Assembly (NCBI GenBank): GCA_036489025.1
Contig: DASXGN010000004.1
Coordinates: 62,001-126,000, forward strand
DNA: 64,000 nucleotides
Reading direction: 5' to 3'
From: Dryocola sp036489025
Lineage (GTDB): Bacteria > Pseudomonadota > Gammaproteobacteria > Enterobacterales > Enterobacteriaceae
A model generated the notes under the pieces. It saw only the letters and a list, made by a program, of their open reading frames with translations, made no database searches and was not told the DNA's origin. The translations under genes were made by a program, and so were the position numbers. Position 1 is the first letter of the stretch. The number at the start of each line of letters is the position of its first letter. Shown piece by piece: positions 43,403 to 51,512 of this stretch.

Positions 43403-44779
43403 TTACTCTCTCTCCCGCACCAAAACAGTGGTCAGCGTAAACGACAGGACCAGCGCCAGCGCCACGCCCATCAGGGCAAAAACAAAGTACGGGCCAATGT
43501 AGGCCGGCAGGCTGAAAATACTCGACAGAATGTAGCCGTAAAGCCGCACGCCGAAGAAGGCGATAAACGCCGAGGCAACGGAACTTGCCACGGTCGCGGC
43601 GATAAAGGCTTTTTTGTAGCGGGTCAGCACGCCAAACAGAGCCGGTTCCGTAATGCCCAGCAGGGCCGAGATCCCTGCCGAAAGCACCACCGAGCGATCC
43701 TGACGGGATTTGCTTTGCCGCCAGATGGCAAACGTTGCTCCGGCAATCGCCATGTTCGCCATAAACATCATCGGCATCAGCATATCGTAGCCGCGGTCGG
43801 TGAAGTTTTGCAGCGCGATGGGCGTCATAGCGTGGTGCATGCCGGTCAGGATGGCGACCGGCCTGATGGCCCCGACCACCAGCCCGGCAAAGCTTGCCGA
43901 CACGCCAAACAGCCCTTCAATAAACCAGGCCAGCCCCTTGCCGAGGTAAATCCCCAGCGGGCCAATCACCACCAGGGCAACCAGCGCGGCAAGAAACAGC
44001 GTTAGCGTCGGCGTAAATACGGTTTTCAGCACTTCCGGCATTATGCTGTCCACCCAGCGATGGATATAGCTCAACGCCAGCACGGAGAAGATCACCGGGA
44101 TAACGCTCGAAGCGTAGTTAAAAACGGACACCGGGATCGCGTTGAGGAAATAGAACGCGTCCACGGCGTCGGGCGCGTGGCCCGCCAACGCTTTTGCCGC
44201 CTCAATCAGCGAGGGATACATAAAGCAGGCGGCCACCGCGGCGGCCAGATATTCATTGGTTTTGAAAATACGCGCGGCGGAAATCGCCAGGAAGAACGGC
44301 AGAAAGTAGAACACGCCGCTGGCGATCAAATCGATAACGATCACCGTATCGCTTTTGGCAGAAATCACCTTCAGCGCGATAAGCCCGGCCAGCAGGCCTT
44401 TGATCATCCCCGCTCCGGCGATGGCCGGTACAATTGGCCCAAACACGCCGGAGACCGTATCCATAAACAGCGACACCAGGCTCTTACGCTCTTTTTTCTG
44501 CTCGCCCGCCCCGCTGGGAGCCGCCCGTGCGCCATTCCCCAGCGCGGAAGATAATTGTTCATACCAGCTGTTGACCTGCGGGCCAATGATTATCTGGAAC
44601 TGATCGCTTTGCATCTGCGCGCCCAAAATACCCGGCAGCTTTTTAATTGCCGGCCGATCGATTTTACTTTCATCAATGATGTCAAAACGCAGACGCGTCA
44701 TGCAGTGCCAGACTTTATTAATATTATCGGCGCCGCCAACCAGGCGAATAATATTATTGATGGCCTCAACGGTCCCCAT
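43403..44779 (-). CDS. PTS EIIBC permease of the glucose/beta-glucoside superfamily
   Basis: A 458-residue fused EIIB-EIIC protein. The EIIB domain has the phosphorylated Cys in KVWHCMTRLRF (C26) and spans residues 1-80; a linker (about 80-100) leads to a ten-helix EIIC domain starting near SLVSLFMDTVSGVFGPIVPAIAGAGMIKGL and with GITEPALFGV near the end. There is no EIIA domain, so it must borrow one (for example Crr). The sugar cannot be read from sequence; its layout resembles BglF/MurP/TreB-type permeases. It is divergent from an RspA-type dehydratase and probably under the GntR regulator nearby. Confidence 0.9.
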   Translation of the reverse strand: MGTVEAINNIIRLVGGADNINKVWHCMTRLRFDIIDESKIDRPAIKKLPGILGAQMQSDQFQIIIGPQVNSWYEQLSSALGNGARAAPSGAGEQKKERKSLVSLFMDTVSGVFGPIVPAIAGAGMIKGLLAGLIALKVISAKSDTVIVIDLIASGVFYFLPFFLAISAARIFKTNEYLAAAVAACFMYPSLIEAAKALAGHAPDAVDAFYFLNAIPVSVFNYASSVIPVIFSVLALSYIHRWVDSIMPEVLKTVFTPTLTLFLAALVALVVIGPLGIYLGKGLAWFIEGLFGVSASFAGLVVGAIRPVAILTGMHHAMTPIALQNFTDRGYDMLMPMMFMANMAIAGATFAIWRQSKSRQDRSVVLSAGISALLGITEPALFGVLTRYKKAFIAATVASSVASAFIAFFGVRLYGYILSSIFSLPAYIGPYFVFALMGVALALVLSFTLTTVLVRERE

Positions 44780-45084
44780 AAATAGCTCCGGATTGTGTGG
44801 TTATTTTTTATATGTTGCGTGGCCATCGATGGTAGAGAAAGCTCAACGAAAAAACAAACCAATGAAACTTGAACCGCGTCACAACCAGCCAAATCAAAGG
44901 CCATAACATCTTAAATATTATAAATTGGTCTGGTTTTAAACTCATTTACCCCTTATTTTCAAACCAATAAAAATTAATAAAAAAAGGTATTTACCCGTCC
45001 TGATAAATAAGGCGATAGTAAAGAAAGAATCCTTTTTATGATGAGCAACCGGCCCACGTGCAAGCGGGCCTGTGGAGTGATCTC
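44780..45084. other. Divergent control region between PTS and dehydratase genes
   Basis: About 305 bp, AT-rich. It has an inverted repeat ATTGGTCTG (44924-44932) and CAAACCAAT (44960-44968) with a 27-base spacer, a possible pair of operator sites for the adjacent GntR regulator. Nothing else is recognised. Confidence 0.35.
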
Positions 45085-46284
45085 GTGCAGCCTACCCTGA
45101 TTGAAAATATTGAATGTTTTATTACTAAGCCTGACCGCCACAATCTGGTGACCGTGCGCGTGACCACCAATAAAGGCGTCGTCGGCCACGGCTGCGCCAC
45201 CTTCCAGCAGCGTCCTCTGGCGGTGAAAGCGATGGTCGACGAGTACCTGAAACCGCTGCTTATCGGGCGGGATGCGAACCACATCGAAGATCTGTGGCAG
45301 ATGATGACCGTCAACGCCTACTGGCGGAACGGCCCGGTGATAAACAACGCGATTTCGGGCGTCGACATGGCGCTGTGGGATATCAAAGGACAGCTGGCGG
45401 ATATGCCGCTGTATCAGCTTTTCGGCGGTAAATCGAAAGATGCCATTGCCGTCTACAGCCATGCGGCAAGCGAAACGCTGGCAGGGCTCTTCGAAGAGGT
45501 CGACAGTCTGCTGGCGCAGGGTTATCGCTACATTCGCTGCCAGCTCGGTTTTTACGGCGGCACGCCGCAGGGCCTGCACGCGACCAAAAATCCCACGCCC
45601 GGCGCCTATTACGATCAGGACGAATACATGGCCAATACCCTCGCCATGTTTAAAGCCCTGCGCGAAAAGTACGGCAGCGCCTTCCACATTCTGCACGACG
45701 TGCACGAACGCCTCTTCCCCCAGCAGGCGGTGGCCTTCGCGAAAGCGCTGGAACCTTATCAGCCATGGTTTATCGAGGATATTCTGCCGCCGCAGCACAG
45801 CGCCTGGCTGGAACAAGTCCGCGCTCAGTCCGCCGTGCCGCTGGCGATGGGCGAACTGTTTAATAACCCGGCGGAGTGGCACGATCTGATTGTGAATCGC
45901 CGCATCGATTTTATTCGCTGCCACGTTTCGCAGATTGGCGGCATCACGCCCGCGCTCAAGCTGGCCGTGCTGTGCCAGGCCTTTGGCGTACGCCTTGCGT
46001 GGCACGGCCCTTCCGACATGACGCCGATCGGCGTGGCGGTGAATACGCATCTGAATATTCATCTGCATAACGCGGCGATTCAGGAGTTTATCCCCAATCA
46101 GCCGAAAACGATTTCTGTGTTCCCCGGAGCGCCCGAGGCGGAACAAGGCTATCTGTATCCGATTGAAAAATCAGGAATCGGCGTAGGGTTTAATCAGCAG
46201 GCCGCAGAAAACTACCCGGTGGAATATCGCCCGCATGAATGGACGCAAAGCCGCCTGCCCAACGGCGCGATTCACACGCCCTGA
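45085..46284 (+). CDS. RspA/ManD-family enolase-superfamily sugar-acid dehydratase
   Basis: A 399-residue protein of the mandelate racemase/enolase superfamily, in the mannonate dehydratase/RspA group. Metal ligands and catalytic residues of the family are visible: DVHERL (Asp and His near 210-212), FIEDILPP (Glu), MGELFNNP (Glu) and WHGPSDMTPIG (His). Such enzymes dehydrate sugar acids (D-mannonate, D-gluconate) to 2-keto-3-deoxy acids; many members have very low activity and unknown roles. I choose GTG at 45085 because ggag sits 7 bases upstream; an in-frame GTG at 45058 is the alternative. It overlaps the convergent GntR gene by 13 bases. Confidence 0.87.
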   Translation: MQPTLIENIECFITKPDRHNLVTVRVTTNKGVVGHGCATFQQRPLAVKAMVDEYLKPLLIGRDANHIEDLWQMMTVNAYWRNGPVINNAISGVDMALWDIKGQLADMPLYQLFGGKSKDAIAVYSHAASETLAGLFEEVDSLLAQGYRYIRCQLGFYGGTPQGLHATKNPTPGAYYDQDEYMANTLAMFKALREKYGSAFHILHDVHERLFPQQAVAFAKALEPYQPWFIEDILPPQHSAWLEQVRAQSAVPLAMGELFNNPAEWHDLIVNRRIDFIRCHVSQIGGITPALKLAVLCQAFGVRLAWHGPSDMTPIGVAVNTHLNIHLHNAAIQEFIPNQPKTISVFPGAPEAEQGYLYPIEKSGIGVGFNQQAAENYPVEYRPHEWTQSRLPNGAIHTP

Positions 46285-46994
46285 GCGCCTTTGCGGAAGG
46301 CAAGATTGTCGTGATTGAAGGGGATAACATAGGTGCAGGAGTAGTTGATATCAACGATTTCACTGATCTCGAAAACCCTGCCGCCTTCCAGAATGCCCCG
46401 GTTGATGATAAGCATCGCCGGGCTGCCTTTTTTGCACTCCAGCAGCGCCGCCTGATCTTTGCTGACGCTGACGGCCTGATAGCTGGTCAGCAGGTGCGAG
46501 ATGCGATAGCCCTTGCCCAGCACGTACTGCTGAAGCGAGCTTTCAATCGCCCGCTGGTTCAAATCGGGGAAATCCTTTACCGGCATGCGTGAGATTTCAA
46601 TCTGCACTTTGCGGCTGTCAACGTAACGCAGGCGGCAAAACTGCCAGATAAACTCGTTCTCGCCGAGGTCAAAAACCTGCCGCTCTTCGCGATCGGGCAA
46701 TTTTTTATGCAGATTGACCATCCGAAAAGCGATCTGATCGAAGCGCTTTTCGGTGATTGAGTTGTACACCAGCGGGTTGCTGCGCGCCTGCTGATTCACC
46801 CAAATCCCCGATCCCTGCACAATGTCGACCAAACCGATGCTTGCCAGTTTTTCCAGCGCCTGACGAACGGTAAAGCGAGAAACACCATATTCTTCAGCTA
46901 GTTGCCTTTCTGGGGGCAGCTTGCTCAGGGCCGTGCCGCTTTGCTGATAAATTTTGCTGAGCAAATCCTGGGTGACAAAATCTTTTTTCTTCAT
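46272..46994 (-). CDS. GntR/HutC-type regulator with UTRA domain
   Basis: A 240-residue regulator: N-terminal GntR winged HTH (LSKLPPERQLAEEYGVSRFTVRQALEKLASIGLVDIVQGSGIWV, about residues 25-75) and a C-terminal UTRA ligand-binding domain (about 95-235). Start at 46994 with gagg 5 bases upstream; an ATG six codons earlier is less likely. UTRA regulators commonly sense sugar phosphates or amino-sugars, which fits the nearby PTS permease. It probably controls the PTS and dehydratase genes. Confidence 0.9.
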   Translation of the reverse strand: MKKKDFVTQDLLSKIYQQSGTALSKLPPERQLAEEYGVSRFTVRQALEKLASIGLVDIVQGSGIWVNQQARSNPLVYNSITEKRFDQIAFRMVNLHKKLPDREERQVFDLGENEFIWQFCRLRYVDSRKVQIEISRMPVKDFPDLNQRAIESSLQQYVLGKGYRISHLLTSYQAVSVSKDQAALLECKKGSPAMLIINRGILEGGRVFEISEIVDINYSCTYVIPFNHDNLAFRKGAQGV

Positions 46995-47126
46995 TTTCGC
47001 CTCACTTTTCACCCGCAGAACCTATCCTTTGAGGTGAAACATATCATCCCATAACCCGCTGAGCTAGAATCAGCTAGTTTATTGAAAAACATTAAAAAAC
47101 ATAGCGACTTTAAGCGGGCTTAAACA

Positions 47127-48686
47127 ATGGCAAACAGAAAGCTGGTTGGCCTGGTCAACGGAGTTTTAATAGTGGCGGTCCTCGTCCCTATTTTGCTCAG
47201 CATCTACCTGGCGCACCGGAAAGCAGAGCAGGTTTTTCACGCCGAGCTGGGCAACTACGCCGAGCGGGCGCTGGTGAGAACCAACCGCGTTATCGATCAG
47301 GCAACGGAAGCCATTGACGCCATTAATCAATTTAATTTTACGACCTGCACGCCGAAACACCTCCAGGAGATGCGACGCATCGCGCTGAAATATCGCTATA
47401 TTCAGGAAGTACTCTTTGAGGTTAAAGGGCGCATTCAATGCTCTTCCCTTGAAGAGTTCAGCAACGCCGAACCCATTGGTGAGCCGGACCGCGTCGGCAA
47501 AGAAGGCTTTAGCGCCTGGTACAGCAGCAAAACCGATCTCGGCTTTCAGCGAAAAATGGTTTATGTTGGCCGGGCAATGCATATTGTGGCCATCGACCCT
47601 CTGTCATTTATCGACGTTATCCCCTCTGAAAGTAACGCCATTAATATCGCGATGATTGGCCTGAACAGCAGCAAATTTATCGCCAGCGATAGTCCGCTGA
47701 AGCCGGAGATCTGGCGCAGCGCGCTTAAGCAAGGAAGCGAAGCTTTTCAAATACAGGATACGGCCTATGTGATTCGGCGGGATAATAACCTCGGCGTGGC
47801 GATGATTGCCTGGGCGCCGCTGACGCCGCTCAATACATCCTGGTATCGCCAGCTGATTATCTGGCTGCCCATCGGGATGGCGTTCAGCCTTGCCGCCGGG
47901 TGGTTTATTACCGGCGTACTGCGCAAATTGCAGTCCCCGCGAGCGCGCATTACGGACGCAATTAAAAACCGCGAGTTTACGGTGATGTACCAGCCGATTG
48001 TGAATTTGCAAAGCGGCGAAAGCGTCGGCGCGGAAATCTTGCTGCGCTGGAAGCAGCCTGATAACACCTGGCTCAGCCCGGATATTTTTATCCCGCTGGC
48101 CGAAGAAACCGGGTTGATTACGCAAATCACCGAACAGGTTATCGATAAGCTTTTTACCGAACTTGGCGACTGGCTGCACGCGCATCCCCAGCATCATATT
48201 TCGATCAATCTGGCTCCCTGCGACGTGCGAAATCTGCACGTGCTGAACGTCATCCGCCCCTATCTGGCGCGCTATTTTATCAAGCCCGAGCAGATTGCCT
48301 TTGAAATAACCGAACGCGGCTTTGCCGACCCAAAGCTCACCGCGCCGGTTGTCGAGCAGTTCCGTAAGGCCGGGCACCCCATCTACATTGATGATTTTGG
48401 CACCGGTTATTCAAGCCTCAGCTATCTGCAAAACCTGGACGTCGACGTGCTGAAAATCGACAAGTCCTTTGTCGACGCGCTGGAATACAAAAAGGTCACG
48501 CCATACATCATCGAAATGGCAAAAACGCTGAATATCGCTATGGTTGCCGAAGGCATCGAAACCGCGGGCCAGGCGTCGTGGCTGCGTAAACACGGCGTGC
48601 AGTTCGGCCAGGGCTGGCTTTACAGCAAGGCTCTGCCAAAGCAGGAGTTCATCGAGTGGATTGCCCGCAATCACGCTATCGCTTAG
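47127..48686 (+). CDS. pdeB: Cyclic-di-GMP phosphodiesterase PdeB (CSS-motif EAL protein)
   Basis: An inner-membrane c-di-GMP hydrolase of 519 residues (E. coli PdeB/YlaB 516). The N-terminal helix (NGVLIVAVLVPILLSIYLAH) and second helix near 245-265 bracket a periplasmic CSS domain with the redox-sensing CSS triplet (GRIQCSS, near 109). The EAL domain follows: variant EAL motif EIL (in GAEILLRW), EXTER, DDFGTGYSSLSYL and the C-terminal KIDKSFV and EGIET motifs with conserved metal ligands. Activity should respond to periplasmic disulfide formation, as in the family. It keeps its K-12 neighbourhood (ylaC-ylaB-ybaA) despite several insertions. Confidence 0.93.
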   Translation: MANRKLVGLVNGVLIVAVLVPILLSIYLAHRKAEQVFHAELGNYAERALVRTNRVIDQATEAIDAINQFNFTTCTPKHLQEMRRIALKYRYIQEVLFEVKGRIQCSSLEEFSNAEPIGEPDRVGKEGFSAWYSSKTDLGFQRKMVYVGRAMHIVAIDPLSFIDVIPSESNAINIAMIGLNSSKFIASDSPLKPEIWRSALKQGSEAFQIQDTAYVIRRDNNLGVAMIAWAPLTPLNTSWYRQLIIWLPIGMAFSLAAGWFITGVLRKLQSPRARITDAIKNREFTVMYQPIVNLQSGESVGAEILLRWKQPDNTWLSPDIFIPLAEETGLITQITEQVIDKLFTELGDWLHAHPQHHISINLAPCDVRNLHVLNVIRPYLARYFIKPEQIAFEITERGFADPKLTAPVVEQFRKAGHPIYIDDFGTGYSSLSYLQNLDVDVLKIDKSFVDALEYKKVTPYIIEMAKTLNIAMVAEGIETAGQASWLRKHGVQFGQGWLYSKALPKQEFIEWIARNHAIA

Positions 48687-49163
48687 CTATTTTCGCAGCA
48701 GCTGCTGGAGGCGCTGCTGCTGTCGGCGCTCCAGCCAGTCGCGTAAAATAAATAGTTTCACGCCGCGCACCGCCACCAGCGCGCCCCAGATTACCGTCGG
48801 CCAGATAAACCAATACCGGCCCGGAGCGGTAAACAGATTAATCGCCGCCAGCCCCACGCAAACCACCGCCCAGGTGATAATCGACCGGAAGAATCTGTTC
48901 TCCTGATGCAGGCGGCTTTTGGCCTGCTCAATTCTAAGATTTAGCGCCTCGTCCTGAGTGGGCTGTTCCTCCAGGGCTTCAGCATTCAAATCCGCCACGT
49001 TTAAATCAAACGCGGCGGCAATCGCACTCAGGGTTTCAAGACTCGCCTGGCCGCCGTTTTCAATGCGCTGCACGGTGCGCACGCTTAAAGATGACAGCTC
49101 CGCCAGCTGTTCCTGAGACCAGGCTCGTGACAAACGCAGCGCTTTAATAGTGGAATGACTCAT
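48687..49163 (-). CDS. XRE-type regulator fused to a 2TM domain
   Basis: A 158-residue protein. N-terminal Cro/C1 HTH (LRLSRAWSQEQLAELSSLSVRTVQRIENG, residues about 8-60), an acidic linker, then two membrane helices (SIITWAVVCVGLAAINLF and WFIWPTVIWGALVAVRGVKLFIL) forming a 2TM domain, and a Gln/Arg-rich tail. This is a membrane-anchored DNA-binding protein. The stop lies 1 base after the pdeB stop (convergent). Targets are unknown. Confidence 0.85.
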   Translation of the reverse strand: MSHSTIKALRLSRAWSQEQLAELSSLSVRTVQRIENGGQASLETLSAIAAAFDLNVADLNAEALEEQPTQDEALNLRIEQAKSRLHQENRFFRSIITWAVVCVGLAAINLFTAPGRYWFIWPTVIWGALVAVRGVKLFILRDWLERRQQQRLQQLLRK

Positions 49164-49286
49164 CGTAGATACTCCTCATCATGTGAACCGGCTTTGACTG
49201 TGTGCCCGGCGCGATGAATGCGCCACGACAGCAGCCCGACACCAACCTGACAGCAACACGACTCGGGTTGTCAGGGCTGAGGAACG

Positions 49287-50057
49287 TTAATTTCGCGCCG
49301 CTTTACGACGAGCAAATGCAAAGCAGGCCAATGGCAAAGGCAGGGTGAAAATCAGCAGCAGCCAGACCAGAGTGTAAACCGCATCCACGCCGTCGTTCTG
49401 CAAATTAGTATAAAGCTTGACCGGAATGCCCTGCGGGAAATACGCAAAAATCATCACGATCCCAAATTCGCCGACGGCACGCACCCAGGCAACCGCCAGC
49501 GCGGAGGCAAGGCCCGGTGCGGCAAGCGGCAAAGCCAGATGCCGGAAACGTTGCCAGGGCGAAGCCCCGAGCGTGCGCCCGGCTTCGAGAATATCTTTCG
49601 GCACCGTGGCGAAGGCGGAACGTGCGGCGGTGACAAAATAGGGCAGCGCGCCGTAAACCTGGGCGAGCATAAACGCGCCGGGGTTGTTAACCAGCGTCAG
49701 GCCAAAGCGCGAAAGCAGCTCGCCGGGCAGGCTGTAGGGGCCCCATGCGGAGATCAGCAAAATCCCCATCGCCAGCGGCGGCGTCAGCAGCGGGATCAGT
49801 ACCGCCAGCTCGACCATCACTCGCCCTTTGCCCTGCGCCTTCGCCAGCCACCAGGCCAGGGGCAGGCCGAGTACGATAACGACCAGCAGGGAAAGACAGC
49901 CGAGCCCGAGAGAAACGGCGATCGCACTGCTGTCCCCCCAGGCGAGGCGAAACCCGCGCCAGGGCGTAACGTTCAGCAGCGTCAAAAAAGGAACTGCCAG
50001 CAAAAACAGCGCTGGCAGAGAAAGCAAGAGTGCCGGACGGCGAAAGCAGTTTTGCAT
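49287..50057 (-). CDS. ABC permease for molybdate/tungstate-type oxyanions
   Basis: A 256-residue inner-membrane permease with six predicted helices and the EAA loop EAGRTLGASPWQRFRHLALPLAAPGLASALAVAW. It belongs to the CysT/ModB/TupB group. Its ATG overlaps the binding-protein stop by one base (TAATG), so the two genes form one unit. No ATPase gene follows; the next gene is the XRE-2TM regulator. The importer must use an ATPase encoded elsewhere or be incomplete. Confidence 0.85.
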   Translation of the reverse strand: MQNCFRRPALLLSLPALFLLAVPFLTLLNVTPWRGFRLAWGDSSAIAVSLGLGCLSLLVVIVLGLPLAWWLAKAQGKGRVMVELAVLIPLLTPPLAMGILLISAWGPYSLPGELLSRFGLTLVNNPGAFMLAQVYGALPYFVTAARSAFATVPKDILEAGRTLGASPWQRFRHLALPLAAPGLASALAVAWVRAVGEFGIVMIFAYFPQGIPVKLYTNLQNDGVDAVYTLVWLLLIFTLPLPLACFAFARRKAARN

Positions 50058-50989
50058 TACCGAGCGTAGATCGCCGTTCCTTTTGGCGCCGCGTAGCCGT
50101 TAGCTTTAAACAGCGCCTGGCCCTGCGGGCTGCGCATGAAATTAACGAATTTCTTCCCCTGCCCTACGCCATTTGGCGCATTTTTGAGCACTGCCGCGTA
50201 GTAAACCAGAGGCTGGGTATGCAGGACTTTATCTTTGCCGGCGCCGTCCTTAATAACGAAGCTCACCGTGTCATACCACTGTTTCTGCATGGCCGGGTTG
50301 CTGAGGTTGATTTCATCCGGCAGAGCAATGTACGGCAGTTTGGCAGAAATCACCTCGCTTTCGTAACCGGCCGCGGCGTCAACCTGGCCGCTTTCAAGGC
50401 GCGTCAGCAGCCCGCCTTCAAGGTTCACCTGGGCCGGGTTTTGTACTTCACCCATCACCTGCTTCGCGATGCCCGGCTGCTGATAATATTTTTCTGCCAG
50501 CATCAGCGTGAAAACAATATTCTGACCTTTAGGATCGTTATAGGGGTCGGTACGGCCAAACTTCAGGCCCGGCGTGGCGAGCACTTTCAGCCAGCTGGCG
50601 TCCGCTCCGCTGGCGGCGGCAAATTTCTGCGCAAACGGGCCTTTCGGCGACCAGGCCACAACCATGCTGGTGCTGGCTACGGGGATCGCATCGTCAATCA
50701 GCCCGGCGTCCTTCAGAATTTGCATCGGCCCCGGCGTGATGGAAACGAACACATCCGCGGTGATTTTCTTGCTCGCCAGCAGGCGCGCCATACCGTAAGC
50801 GCCCTGCCCCTGCCCCTGATAGCCGCCGTTATTTTCTTTGGCGAAAGCCGGACCCAGCACCTTATCCATGACTTTACCCATCGAACCGGCGTAGGTGACG
50901 CGAATATCAGAAGAAGCCTGAGCGGCCGCGCTGATGAAGAGAGTGGAAATCGCCAGCGTCGCAAGACGGCGGGCTGAAACTGCTATCAT
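50057..50989 (-). CDS. Periplasmic molybdate/tungstate-type binding protein
   Basis: A 310-residue extracellular solute-binding protein. The signal peptide covers about residues 1-26 (ending AQASS). Family motifs for the oxyanion group are RVTYAGSMGKVMDKVLGPAF, ADVFVSITPGPMQ and FGRTDPYNDPKGQNIVF, closest in pattern to WtpA/archaeal-type molybdate or tungstate binders. A ModE-box lies directly upstream. It is co-translated with the permease. Specificity (molybdate, tungstate or both) cannot be decided by eye. Confidence 0.85.
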   Translation of the reverse strand: MIAVSARRLATLAISTLFISAAAQASSDIRVTYAGSMGKVMDKVLGPAFAKENNGGYQGQGQGAYGMARLLASKKITADVFVSITPGPMQILKDAGLIDDAIPVASTSMVVAWSPKGPFAQKFAAASGADASWLKVLATPGLKFGRTDPYNDPKGQNIVFTLMLAEKYYQQPGIAKQVMGEVQNPAQVNLEGGLLTRLESGQVDAAAGYESEVISAKLPYIALPDEINLSNPAMQKQWYDTVSFVIKDGAGKDKVLHTQPLVYYAAVLKNAPNGVGQGKKFVNFMRSPQGQALFKANGYAAPKGTAIYAR

Positions 50990-50998
50990 GACAAACCT

Positions 50999-51022
50999 CG
51001 TTATATATAAAAAAACATAACG
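50999..51022. promoter_or_regulatory. ModE box upstream of the oxyanion transporter
   Basis: CGTTATAT (50999-51006) and CATAACG (51016-51022) are separated by 9 bases, the same spacing and the same bases as in the E. coli modA operator. It lies 10 bases upstream of the binding-protein start codon. Repression by ModE-molybdate is inferred. Confidence 0.85.
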
Positions 51023-51100
51023 ATTATGCTAAGCGCACCGCTATCAGACAACGATTATGTATGATGAATTTACCCGCCGTTGAAGTTAGGGCGCGGAAAA

Positions 51101-51373
51101 CTACTTCAGATAGGATTTGATAACCTGCATGACCACGGCCAGGTCCTCTTCGCGCTGCTCCAGCACCGGCTCCTGCACCACGTGATCGGTCAGGTGGCCT
51201 TCGATCACCTGCAGCATCATACCGTTAACCGCCCCACGGATCGCCGCCAGCTGCTGTAGAACCTCACTGCACTCGTGATCGCGATTGAGCATTTTTTCAA
51301 GCGCGGTGCTTTGCCCCTGAATTTTTTTCAGGCGTGTGAGCAGCATTTTTTTATGACGAACGGTATGGGACAT
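51101..51373 (-). CDS. rcnR: Ni/Co-responsive repressor RcnR
   Basis: A 90-residue all-helical CsoR/RcnR-family repressor, same length as E. coli. The Ni/Co ligand set is present: H3, C35, H60 and H64 (MSHT, HECSEV, EGHLTDH). Metal binding releases DNA and turns on the divergent rcnA gene. Three tandem operator-like G-tract repeats lie in the rcnR-rcnA intergenic region. Formaldehyde-sensing FrmR relatives use C35 and H60 too, but H3 and the genetic context favour RcnR. Confidence 0.93.
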   Translation of the reverse strand: MSHTVRHKKMLLTRLKKIQGQSTALEKMLNRDHECSEVLQQLAAIRGAVNGMMLQVIEGHLTDHVVQEPVLEQREEDLAVVMQVIKSYLK

Positions 51374-51418
51374 CGCGGTTTCCTTGCTGTTAAGTGCCGG
51401 GCAAGCATATCACGTCGC

Positions 51419-51475
51419 TACTGGAGGGGAGTATTTTCCTACTGGGGGGTAGTATTTAGCTACTGAGGGGGAGTA
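51419..51475. promoter_or_regulatory. Three tandem RcnR operators
   Basis: The pattern TACT-G-rich 7-mer-AGTA occurs three times: TACTGGAGGGGAGTA (51419-51433), TACTGGGGGGTAGTA (51440-51454) and TACTGAGGGGGAGTA (51461-51475). The period is exactly 21 bp. RcnR is known to recognise a G-tract flanked by AT-rich inverted ends; E. coli has two such sites in this region. Confidence 0.88.
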
Positions 51476-51512
51476 TGCTTCAGCGCACATAAAATCTTCC
51501 GAAGCGATACCC

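Noticed and set aside
45038..45100. 20-codon ORF (MMSNRPTCKRACGVISCSLP) before the dehydratase gene, considered as a leader peptide
   Set aside because: Weak Shine-Dalgarno, scattered Cys codons, and no link between cysteine and the locus; likely chance.
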